The notes below the pieces were generated by a model. That model saw nothing but the letters and a program-made list of their open reading frames with translations, ran no database searches and was not told where the DNA came from. Source: Roseomonas mucosa ATCC BAA-692 (GTDB taxonomy: Bacteria > Pseudomonadota > Alphaproteobacteria > Acetobacterales > Acetobacteraceae). From it: a stretch of DNA of 64,000 nt. Positions 57,730 through 64,000 of this stretch are shown here, in pieces. Numbering within the stretch: the first letter of the stretch is position 1; each line of letters opens with the position of its first letter. The position numbers and the translations under genes are program-made. The stretch lies in contig NZ_JHWD01000004.1 in assembly GCF_000622225.1 (NCBI RefSeq), positions 186,001 to 250,000 on the forward strand, read 5' to 3'.

Positions 57730-58776
57730 TCAGCCTTCCAGCCCGGCCTCGCGAACCAGGGTCGCGACCAGCGCGTCGGCAGGCATCGCGCGGGCCAGCG
57801 GCGCGCCCTGCCCGGCCCACCAGGCGGCATAGCCTTCCTCGCCCCGCGCCATGGCCGCCTGATGCAGGGCCTTGCCGGCGTCGTAGGTGAACGGATAGCC
57901 GGGCGCGTCCTCGCCCGCGCCGAACTCGGCGGTGAAGCGGTTCTCCAGCCCACGCGCCGGACGGCCGGAGATGGCGGCGGTGACGACCGTGCCACGCCCG
58001 TCGGCCAGGGCCGCGCGGTGGCCGGGGCTGGCCGAGGATTCCGGGCAGGCGATGAAGGCGGTGCCGAGTTGCGCCGCAGCGGCACCCAGCCGCAGGGCCG
58101 CCGCGACCCCGGCGCCGTCCATGATCCCGCCGGCCGCGACCACGGGCAGCCGCGACTGGCGGACCAGGAGGCGCACCAGGGCGAAGGTGCCGATCCGCTC
58201 GTCCGGCAGGCCGTCGAAGACCCCGCGATGGCCGCCGGCCTCGATGCCCTGGGCGACCAGCGCATGAACGCCCGCTGCCTCGGCCTGGGCGGCCTCGCGC
58301 GGGCTGGTGGCGGTGGCGAGGAGCGTGATGCCCGTGTCACGGAGCGCTGCCAGCCGGGCCGCATCGGGCAGGCCGAAGTGGAAGCTGACGACCGGCGGCC
58401 GCTCCTCCAGCAGCATGGCCAGCATCGCCTCGTCGGTGAGGAAGCTGGCGTAGATTTCGCGCAGTGCCGCCGGGGGTTCCGCGCCGAGGGCCGCGAAGGC
58501 CGGGCGCAGCCGCGCCAGCCAGGCGGCCTCCCGTGCCGGGTCCTGCGCGGCCGGGCGGTGGCAGAAGAGGTTGACGTTGAAGGGCGCCGCCGTGCGGGCC
58601 CGGATCTCCCGGATCATCTCCCGCGCCGCCGGTGCCGCCACGGCGCCGACCCCGATGGAGCCCAGCCCGCCGGCCTCCGAGACGGCGGCGGCCAGGGCGG
58701 GAGTGGAAACGCCCGCCATCGGCGCCTGGATGATCGGGGAGCGGACCCCCAGCCGGACCAGAAGCGGATCGCGCAT
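57730..58776 (-). CDS. nitronate monooxygenase family FMN enzyme
   Basis: 348 residues of the 2-nitropropane dioxygenase/nitronate monooxygenase family, a TIM-barrel FMN enzyme. [20 protein letters not shown], then [10 protein letters not shown], are the N-terminal signature, followed by [15 protein letters not shown] and [20 protein letters not shown] for the FMN phosphate. The C-terminal segment ([20 protein letters not shown], then AGQGAPLAR) is also typical. Nitronates are the likely substrates, though many members act on unknown compounds. The start at 58776 ([10 protein letters not shown]) precedes the conserved barrel. Confidence 0.9.
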   Translation of the reverse strand: MRDPLLVRLGVRSPIIQAPMAGVSTPALAAAVSEAGGLGSIGVGAVAAPAAREMIREIRARTAAPFNVNLFCHRPAAQDPAREAAWLARLRPAFAALGAEPPAALREIYASFLTDEAMLAMLLEERPPVVSFHFGLPDAARLAALRDTGITLLATATSPREAAQAEAAGVHALVAQGIEAGGHRGVFDGLPDERIGTFALVRLLVRQSRLPVVAAGGIMDGAGVAAALRLGAAAAQLGTAFIACPESSASPGHRAALADGRGTVVTAAISGRPARGLENRFTAEFGAGEDAPGYPFTYDAGKALHQAAMARGEEGYAAWWAGQGAPLARAMPADALVATLVREAGLEG

Positions 58777-58885
58777 GGCTATATCTTCCCTCCGATTCGT
58801 CCCCCGCTGATAGACCTTCCGGTCCACTCGTCACAGGCAGGCTCCGGTGGTTGGCGGGCCGGCCGGGCCGGGTGGGCTGCGGGAG

Positions 58886-59506
58886 TCAGACGGAAAGGCT
58901 GCCGCGGATCTCGCGGAACAGCTTGCGGGCGATGGCCTCGGCGAAATCGGCATAGTCGGCGCAGGCCATGGCGAAGCAGCCCGGGCCGCCGATCACCTCC
59001 GCCTCGTAATGAGCCAGCAGGTCCGGCTCCTCGTTGAGCACCGCCAGTCCGTTGACCACCACCTCCGCCTCCACCGCCAGATCCCGCACCGGACCGGAAG
59101 GGCGGCCGGTATTGCCCGCCCCGTCGCCCGAGACATCGAGCACCAGCCGTTCCGCCCACGCCGGAAAGGCCGCCAGCCGCGCCAGGGCGGCCGCCATGCC
59201 CTCGCCCAGCGCGGTGGCGCCGGGTGGCGGCAGGCGGGGGGAGTTGTCGATCGCATCGGCCAGGGCCGAGGCGGAGGCCCCATCCGTCACGAGCAGCCAG
59301 GGAACTGCCAGGGCCTGTGCCCCCGGTCCGGACCATTGCAGCAGCGTCACCGCCACCGCGCCGCGCGGGCCCGAGGTCGCGGCGGCGACCAGCGCCGCCT
59401 GCCGCCAGGCCGCGGCCAGCCCGCCCATCATCAGCCCGAACTCGTCGTAATCCACCGAGGCGGACACATCGACCGCCAGGCAGAGCGCCAGATCAACGTC
59501 CCGCAT
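58886..59506 (-). CDS. DUF1194 (VWA-like) protein
   Basis: 206 residues. VDLALCLAVDVSASVDYDEF is an incomplete metal-ion site (DxSxS) of a von Willebrand A fold, as in DUF1194. Later NGLAVLNEEPDLLAHYEAEV, followed by GPGCFAMACADYADFAEAI, also fit that family. Most DUF1194 proteins are exported; this one shows no signal peptide from the chosen start (59506), so the true N-terminus may lie upstream in frame. The function is unknown. It is divergent from exoD. Confidence 0.78.
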   Translation of the reverse strand: MRDVDLALCLAVDVSASVDYDEFGLMMGGLAAAWRQAALVAAATSGPRGAVAVTLLQWSGPGAQALAVPWLLVTDGASASALADAIDNSPRLPPPGATALGEGMAAALARLAAFPAWAERLVLDVSGDGAGNTGRPSGPVRDLAVEAEVVVNGLAVLNEEPDLLAHYEAEVIGGPGCFAMACADYADFAEAIARKLFREIRGSLSV

Positions 59507-59708
59507 GGCATCGCTTGGAGCATGCCGCCAGGCCGCGCGGGAAGCCCCGTCCGATCCCGCCGAAGGCAGGCGGAGGGTGACCGATTGTAATAAGATGGAG
59601 AAAAATCCACTTTCGATCTCGCTTTCGCCTCCGCCAGCCCCCAGCTTGCGTGCCGGTGCCCGGCATGGGCCGCCCCGACGACCCGCGAGGAGGAGCAGGC
59701 TTTTCCGC

Positions 59709-60407
59709 ATGGATGGTGTTTCCGACGAGGCGGCCCTGCGGCCGCAGCGCTCCCCTTCCACGCCCGGCCCCTCCACGACCACAGGCGGTGCCTCCCATGG
59801 CGGCGATCTGCATGAGGGTGCTCCCATCTCCCGCATCATCGCGGAGGTCGCGGCCGCCTGTCCGGGCGAGCGGATCACCCTGGGCGAGATGGCGGAAGCC
59901 TTCGGCGACCGCGCCTTCGGCCTGCTGATCCTGCTCCTCTGCCTGCCGGCGCTGCTGCCCGGCATGGCCAGCGTCTTCGGCCTGCCGATGCTCCTGCTGG
60001 GCGCGCAGATGGGCCTGGGCCGCCAGGTGCCTGCCCTGCCCGGCTTTCTGGCACGGCGCTCGGTGAAGCGCGCCGACCTTCTCCGCCTGTCGGGGAGCTC
60101 CTCCCGCTGGCTGCGGCGCTTCGAGGCGCGGCTGCACCCGCATGACGGCTGGTTCACCTCCCCTGCCGGGGACCGGCTCGTCGGCTGGCTCACCGTGCTC
60201 TGCGCCGTGATGCTGATCCTGCCCGGCCCCGGCACCAATGGCCCGCCGGCCTTTGGCAACATCGTCATGGCCCTGGGTGTGGTGGAGCGCGACAACCGGC
60301 TGGTCGGCTGGGGCGTGGCGCTGACCGCGGCGGGCTGCCTCTTCGCGGCGGCGGTGCTCATCGCCATCTGCTGGCTCGGCTTCCAGGGACTGTCCTGGTT
60401 TCTCTGA
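59709..60407 (+). CDS. exoD: ExoD-family exopolysaccharide synthesis protein
   Basis: 232-residue inner-membrane protein. After a Ser/Gly/Pro-rich N-terminus, ITLGEMAEAFGDRAFGLLIL begins the ExoD domain, and hydrophobic helices follow around 85-110, 165-185 and 205-230. GLPMLLLGAQMGLGRQVPALPGFLARR in the middle is the family pattern. ExoD is linked to exopolysaccharide production and alkali tolerance in rhizobia; its biochemical role is unclear. The frame continues upstream, but ATG 59709 is the first sensible start. No polysaccharide genes are adjacent. Confidence 0.85.
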   Translation: MDGVSDEAALRPQRSPSTPGPSTTTGGASHGGDLHEGAPISRIIAEVAAACPGERITLGEMAEAFGDRAFGLLILLLCLPALLPGMASVFGLPMLLLGAQMGLGRQVPALPGFLARRSVKRADLLRLSGSSSRWLRRFEARLHPHDGWFTSPAGDRLVGWLTVLCAVMLILPGPGTNGPPAFGNIVMALGVVERDNRLVGWGVALTAAGCLFAAAVLIAICWLGFQGLSWFL

Positions 60408-60500
60408 CTTGGTTCCTTTGGGCCGCCCTGCCGCGAACGCGGAGCCGGGCCGGGCGCTCCTCGCTTCTATACGGGCCCGCCTTGGTCTAGAGGACCGCGC

Positions 60501-61064
60501 ATGTTCGGTCTCGTCTTTTCACGCCGCTATGCCATGGGGCACCGCCTGCTGTCGGGCGGTTCGGAGAAATGCGCCGTGCCGCATGGGCACAACGAGACGG
60601 TGACGGTGCGGCTGGAGGCGGCCCACCCGGCGCCGCTGGACGGCCACGCCAACATGGTCGAGCCCTTCGAGCGCGCGAAGTCCTGCTGGCACCGCTGGAT
60701 CGACGGGGCAGTGGACCATGCCTTTCAGATCGCGGAACACGACCCGTTGCTGGCCTGGTTCCGCCAGAACGAGCCGCATCGCCTGGACCGCCTCCTGGTC
60801 ACGCCCGGCGACCCGACCACCGAGGTCCTGGCCTGCCTGTTCATGAGCAAGCTGAACACGTTCCTGGCGGAGGATGGCGGCCGGCTGCGCTGCGCCGGCA
60901 TCCGGATCGAGGAAACGCCCACCAACACCGTCACCTTCGACGGCGATCCCCTGGCCTTCCTGCCCGCCGCCGCCCTGGACGGGGCACCCCGTTGGTGGCA
61001 GCGGGCGGATGACAGCATCAACGACCTGTCCATGCCCTTGCGGGCCGTGGTGGGCGCAGCATGA
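60501..61064 (+). CDS. queD: 6-carboxytetrahydropterin synthase QueD (canonical copy)
   Basis: 187 residues of the PTPS/QueD family. The zinc histidines are His14, His28 and His30, in FSRRYAMGHRLLSGG and PHGHNE, and catalytic Cys24 is present between them. VDHAF, PTTEVLA and IEETPTNTV keep the acid and pterin-binding residues. It converts 7,8-dihydroneopterin triphosphate to carboxytetrahydropterin, an early step in queuosine biosynthesis. It is longer than the usual 120-150 residues because of an internal insertion and C-terminal tail. The stop overlaps queE by 4 bp, so the two are coupled. Confidence 0.92.
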   Translation: MFGLVFSRRYAMGHRLLSGGSEKCAVPHGHNETVTVRLEAAHPAPLDGHANMVEPFERAKSCWHRWIDGAVDHAFQIAEHDPLLAWFRQNEPHRLDRLLVTPGDPTTEVLACLFMSKLNTFLAEDGGRLRCAGIRIEETPTNTVTFDGDPLAFLPAAALDGAPRWWQRADDSINDLSMPLRAVVGAA

Positions 61065-61693
61065 GCTACGCCGTCAAGGAGATCTTCGCGACCCTCCAGG
61101 GCGAGGGCGCACAGGCTGGCCGGCCCTCGGTCTTCTGCCGCTTCGCCGGCTGCAACCTCTGGAGCGGGCGGGAGGAGGACCGTGCCGGGGCGGTCTGCCA
61201 GTTCTGCGACACGGACTTCATCGGCATGGATGGCGAGGGCGGCGGCCGCTTCGCGGATGCCGGGGCCCTGGCCGCGGCGATCGAGGCCTCCTGGCCCGGC
61301 GGTGCGTCGCATCGCTACGTGGTCTTCACGGGCGGCGAACCGCTGTTGCAACTCGACACGCACCTGATCGCGGCGGTGCACGAGCGGGGCTTCGAGATCG
61401 CGGTGGAAAGCAACGGGACGGTGGAGCCGCCAGAGGGGATCGACTGGCTCTGCATCAGCCCCAAGGCCGGCGCTCCGCTCAAGGTCCGGTGCGGCTCCGA
61501 GTTGAAGCTTGTCTTTCCACAGCCCAAACTGATGCCCGATTCCCTGCCACCGCTGGAATTCGGGCATTTCTACCTGCAGCCGATGGATGGCCCGGACCGG
61601 CTGGCCCATACCGAGGCGGCGGTGCGCTACTGCCTGGAACACCCACAATGGCGGCTATCGCTGCAAACCCATAAACTGATCGGCATCCCCTGA
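61061..61693 (+). CDS. queE: 7-carboxy-7-deazaguanine synthase QueE
   Basis: 210-residue radical SAM enzyme that contracts carboxytetrahydropterin to 7-carboxy-7-deazaguanine. The cluster cysteines follow the QueE spacing C-x14-C-x2-C (Cys31, Cys46, Cys49), in FAGCNLWSG and AVCQFCDTDF. The N-terminal EIFATLQGEGAQAGRPSVF and the SAM-site GGEPLLQLD are also typical. It acts directly after QueD, whose gene overlaps it. QueC is not in this window. A small Cys-containing protein gene follows on the other strand. Confidence 0.94.
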   Translation: MSYAVKEIFATLQGEGAQAGRPSVFCRFAGCNLWSGREEDRAGAVCQFCDTDFIGMDGEGGGRFADAGALAAAIEASWPGGASHRYVVFTGGEPLLQLDTHLIAAVHERGFEIAVESNGTVEPPEGIDWLCISPKAGAPLKVRCGSELKLVFPQPKLMPDSLPPLEFGHFYLQPMDGPDRLAHTEAAVRYCLEHPQWRLSLQTHKLIGIP

Positions 61694-61804
61694 CCCCTGC
61701 CTCCGGTGGCCTGACGCCGGTCCACCCTCGCCCCGGGCCGGGGTGAGGTTTGGAGCGACCGGGAGAAGCCTGTCAGGTCACCGGACCGGTCCCGGCCGGA
61801 AAGC

Positions 61805-62020
61805 TCAGTGCTTGGTTTCCGGCTCGTAGTGCCCGCACCAATCGTCGTTGGAAACCTTGGGCCAGAGGCCATGGGCCTCGGCGCTGGGCTGCGTCACCGG
61901 CGGGTTGTAGCGGCAGAGGCCCAGCTTCTCGTCATGCTTCGGGGCGGCTTGCCCGGCCATGTGCAGGTCGAAGAAGGTGCACTTCTCGCAGGCAGCCTGA
62001 TTCATCGAGGCAGCAGACAT
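61805..62020 (-). CDS. small Cys-containing protein, probably metal-binding
   Basis: 71 residues with four cysteines arranged as ACEKCTFFD...GLCRYNPP...WCGHYEPE (Cys11, Cys14, Cys36, Cys62), which suggests a small zinc site. HGLWPKVSNDDWCGHY near the C-terminus is a striking aromatic segment. GGAGGACC lies just before ATG 62020. No signal peptide is present. I do not recognise the family. It faces queE end to end (111 bp between stops) and is divergent from the second QueD-like gene across the 62.0-62.4 kb region. Confidence 0.75.
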   Translation of the reverse strand: MSAASMNQAACEKCTFFDLHMAGQAAPKHDEKLGLCRYNPPVTQPSAEAHGLWPKVSNDDWCGHYEPETKH

Positions 62021-62389
62021 CGTGGTCCTCCAAAATGCGGTCGATGTGGCGCGGCCTGCGCCACGTGTTCCGGAACGGGTGCATCCTGTTGCCGGTCATG
62101 GATGGATAACAATCTCCAAGAACAATCGCTTCCTTCACAAGAACAGGACCAGAGGCGAGAATGAGAATTTCTTTCAACCTGGCAGTTTTCCTCGTTACCG
62201 CCTACATCCACGCGGTTCCGGAAGCCCTCGCAGCCCGACCCTCGCCGTGGCCGGGCCTGGACCCGTCACGTGGAAAACAGGCCACACTCCACCAAAGGTT
62301 GTTTTCCTGGTGAACCATAACCTTATGGTTGTCGTTATTGTCGTGATACAATTCCACAGCTTGCCGCATCCTGCGGCTCGGGAACGATC
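62021..62389. other. divergent promoter region with palindrome
   Basis: This 369-bp gap separates the small Cys protein gene (minus) from the Cys-less QueD paralogue (plus). It is noticeably less GC-rich than its surroundings in 62090-62180 and 62290-62360 and holds the 18-bp palindrome and -10-like box described separately. No ORF is supported. Confidence 0.5.
62313..62352 (+). promoter_or_regulatory. operator-like palindrome with -10 box before the second queD-like gene
   Basis: AACCATAA-CC-TTATGGTT (62313-62330) is a perfect 8-bp inverted repeat with a 2-bp spacer. TACAAT at 62347-62352 is one base from the -10 consensus TATAAT and lies 37 bp before the ATG. The palindrome therefore covers the -35 region, a position where a dimeric regulator could block or assist RNA polymerase. 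Confidence 0.55.
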
Positions 62390-62788
62390 ATGATTGAAAC
62401 CCTGAAGGAATTCACCTTCGAGGCCGCGCACCAGCTTCCCCCCTTCTCGGGGCTGCACGGGCATTCCTTCCTGGTGCAGGTCTTTCTGCGGGGCGAGCCG
62501 GACCCGGTCTATGGCTGGTCCCATAACCTCTACGAGGTGGAGAAGGTGGTGGAGAAGGTCCGGCTGAAAGTCGACCACACCTACCTGAATGACATCGAGG
62601 GCCTGGAGCATCCCAGCCTGGAGAACGTGGCGCGCTGGATCTGGGGACAGCTTTCCACCGAACTGGATGGACTCGACCGCGTCGTCGTGCGGCGGGGACC
62701 GGACGGCCTGGCGGAAGGTTGTACCTATTCCGGTCATTCCGAGGCCGGAAAGCTAGTAACGGACAGAATTCACAACCTTGAAGGGTGA
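62390..62788 (+). CDS. PTPS/QueD-like protein lacking the catalytic cysteine
   Basis: 132 residues of the 6-pyruvoyltetrahydropterin synthase fold. Zinc histidines are kept (His14 in FEAAHQLP, His23 and His25 in GLHGHSF), and so is the VDHTYLNDI segment with its catalytic Asp-His pair. The cysteine usually four residues before the HGH motif is missing: the position is Phe. The late Glu-Thr motif of pterin binding is also not recognisable, replaced by VVVRRGPDGLAEG. It may have a different substrate or be non-catalytic. A canonical queD lies 1.3 kb upstream. Its own promoter region contains a palindrome. Confidence 0.85.
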   Translation: MIETLKEFTFEAAHQLPPFSGLHGHSFLVQVFLRGEPDPVYGWSHNLYEVEKVVEKVRLKVDHTYLNDIEGLEHPSLENVARWIWGQLSTELDGLDRVVVRRGPDGLAEGCTYSGHSEAGKLVTDRIHNLEG

Positions 62789-62855
62789 TTGCACCAGGAA
62801 AATCACGTATGCTGGCCGGAATGGCCTGGGGCGCTCGCTTGTGGAGAGGATAACG

Positions 62856-63374
62856 ATGGACGATCGGCTGACGCGACGCTCCATGGCAAGGCTCCTGACG
62901 AGCCTGACGGGCGCCCTGCTGGCCGGCGCCGCCGGCCCACTCGGGACACCGGCTGCCAGGCCTGTCCTGACCGTTGCGGGCAAGATCAAGGTTTTTAACG
63001 ACGGCGATCTGGCCCGGCTCGACCGCCCGATGCTGGAAGCCCTGGGCATGAGCAGCATCGTGACCCAGACCCCCTGGTACGAGCAGCCAGTGCGCTTCGA
63101 GGGTGTGCCGATGGCCAAGTTGATGGAGGAGCTGGGCGCCTTCGGCACCACGGTGCAGGCCGTTGCCCTCAACGAGTACACGACCGAACTGCCGGTGGAG
63201 GATTTCTCCCGCTTCGGCACGCTGCTCGCCTTCAAGCGGGACGGCAACTACATGCCGGTCAGTGACAAGGGTCCGTTCTTCATCGTCTATCCCTATGACA
63301 GCAACCCCGATCTCCGCGCGCAGCGCTACTATGGGCGCTCCGCCTGGCAGGTGACGCGGCTGATCGTCAAGTAG
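62856..63374 (+). CDS. exported SUOX-like (oxidoreductase molybdopterin-binding fold) protein
   Basis: 172 residues with a twin-arginine-like leader (LTRRSMARLLTSLTGALLAG), then a small beta-rich domain resembling the sulfite-oxidase-type molybdopterin-binding fold. Recognisable stretches are TPWYEQPVRFEGVPMAKLME and VALNEYTTELPVEDFSRFGT, then GNYMPVSDKGPFFIVYPYD. It is too short, and lacks the usual cysteine, to bind Mo as an enzyme does; it may sense a ligand instead. The next gene, a membrane sensor, begins 4 bp after its stop, so the pair probably works together. GAGAGGA lies upstream of ATG 62856. Confidence 0.78.
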   Translation: MDDRLTRRSMARLLTSLTGALLAGAAGPLGTPAARPVLTVAGKIKVFNDGDLARLDRPMLEALGMSSIVTQTPWYEQPVRFEGVPMAKLMEELGAFGTTVQAVALNEYTTELPVEDFSRFGTLLAFKRDGNYMPVSDKGPFFIVYPYDSNPDLRAQRYYGRSAWQVTRLIVK

Positions 63375-63378
63375 CCCG

Positions 63379-64000
63379 ATGGAGCCTGCCGCCGGCCCTC
63401 CCGCGCTCCCGGCATCGATCGCCCTGCCGGCCTGGGCCTCGCGCTCGCGATCCGTGCTGCTGGCGGCCACGATCCTGCTGATCGGCGTGGCCTTCTACCT
63501 GTCCGTCCTGATCGTCCAGCGCCAGCACGCGCTGGAGAACGTGTCGCGCTACAACCTCACCTGGCTGGTGACCCAGTCCGTGCCGGAGCTGAACCGGCTG
63601 CAGACCGTGGTGGCCCTCTACGCCCTGCCCGACGGCGACCGGGACGAGGAGCAGGTCCAGCTCTGGCTCGACATCTTCAAGAACCGGCTGCAGCTCTTCG
63701 GCAATGGCGAGGCGCGCGAGTTCTTCGACCGGCGCCCGGATATGGACGCCGCCCTGGCGAGGGCACACCAGGTCGCCACCCAGGTCCAGGCGCTGCTGCC
63801 ACGGCTGGGGGCGGCCGGCACGCCGCAGGAGGTTCTGCGGCTGCTGGCCCCCATCAACCAGGACCTGCTGCGCATCTCGGCGGCCGCCTATGGCGACAGT
63901 TCCGAGCGCAATGCCCAGGACCTGCGCGACCTGACGGTGCTGCACTGGACCTTCTCGGGCGTCCTGCTCGGGCTGATCCTGTGCTCCCTGGGCCTCGTCG
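63379..64000 (+). CDS. membrane sensor protein, probably histidine kinase (3' end outside window)
   Basis: The first 207 residues are visible. A first membrane helix (SVLLAATILLIGVAFYLSVL, about 26-46) is followed by a helical periplasmic domain of ~140 residues and a second helix near 190-207 (TFSGVLLGLILCSLGLV) at the window edge. This is the layout of a transmembrane sensor kinase or diguanylate cyclase; no catalytic domain is in view. The 4-bp gap to the SUOX-like exported gene suggests that protein is its periplasmic ligand-binding partner. Confidence 0.7.
   Translation, partial: MEPAAGPPALPASIALPAWASRSRSVLLAATILLIGVAFYLSVLIVQRQHALENVSRYNLTWLVTQSVPELNRLQTVVALYALPDGDRDEEQVQLWLDIFKNRLQLFGNGEAREFFDRRPDMDAALARAHQVATQVQALLPRLGAAGTPQEVLRLLAPINQDLLRISAAAYGDSSERNAQDLRDLTVLHWTFSGVLLGLILCSLGLV

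Overview
The window is about 70% G+C chromosomal DNA with very high GC third positions. It carries the alphaproteobacterial flagellar regulators FlaF, FlbT and FlbD, and several families common in Acetobacteraceae. A Roseomonas-like member of the Rhodospirillales/Acetobacteraceae is the best guess; this is inferred from gene content, not from a search. No IS element, prophage, CRISPR array or rRNA was found. One tRNA-Pro(CGG) is present.

Layout. 1-4.7 kb: end of a ClC-type channel gene, a secreted unknown, MtgA and an FkbM methyltransferase. 5.0-5.4 kb: a strikingly AT-rich island in front of an ABC-F ATPase gene, followed by a GNAT acetyltransferase, an RlpA-like barrel and an alpha/beta hydrolase. 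9.4-13.2 kb (minus strand): two tandem M17 aminopeptidases and holC. 13.5-15.8 kb: cysQ, tsaC/sua5 and a small unknown. 15.9-23.7 kb: branched-chain amino-acid ABC transporter genes livH-M-G-F, then convergent katE, then a LivK-like binding protein. 23.8-24.0 kb: a compact unit with a Shine-Dalgarno sequence that copies the complement of the 16S 3' end over 16 nt, a 25-codon ORF and a strong terminator. 24-35 kb: housekeeping genes including pssA-psd, cytochrome b561/cytochrome c', the tRNA, a TorF-like porin and apt.

35.1-53.1 kb is a large flagellar cluster. On the minus strand lie DUF1217, flaF, fliC, flbT, flgL, flgK and flgE. On the plus strand lie fliK, flgD, fliF, fliG, fliH, fliN, flbD, flhA and flhF. 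The flgE/fliK intergenic region holds two divergent sigma-54-type promoters, which fits the sigma-54 activator FlbD encoded nearby. flhA carries a one-base deletion near 51908 that takes its conserved C-terminus out of frame.

53-64 kb: a TPR-methyltransferase, fhs, a DUF1289 protein, phnW, a nitronate monooxygenase-like gene, a DUF1194 protein and exoD. Then comes a queuosine-precursor group: queD, queE and a second QueD-like protein that lacks the catalytic cysteine. The window ends with a SUOX-like periplasmic protein and a truncated membrane sensor. The most unusual item is the 23.8 kb hyper-SD unit, followed by the flhA frameshift, the AT-rich leader of the ABC-F gene and the Cys-less QueD paralogue.
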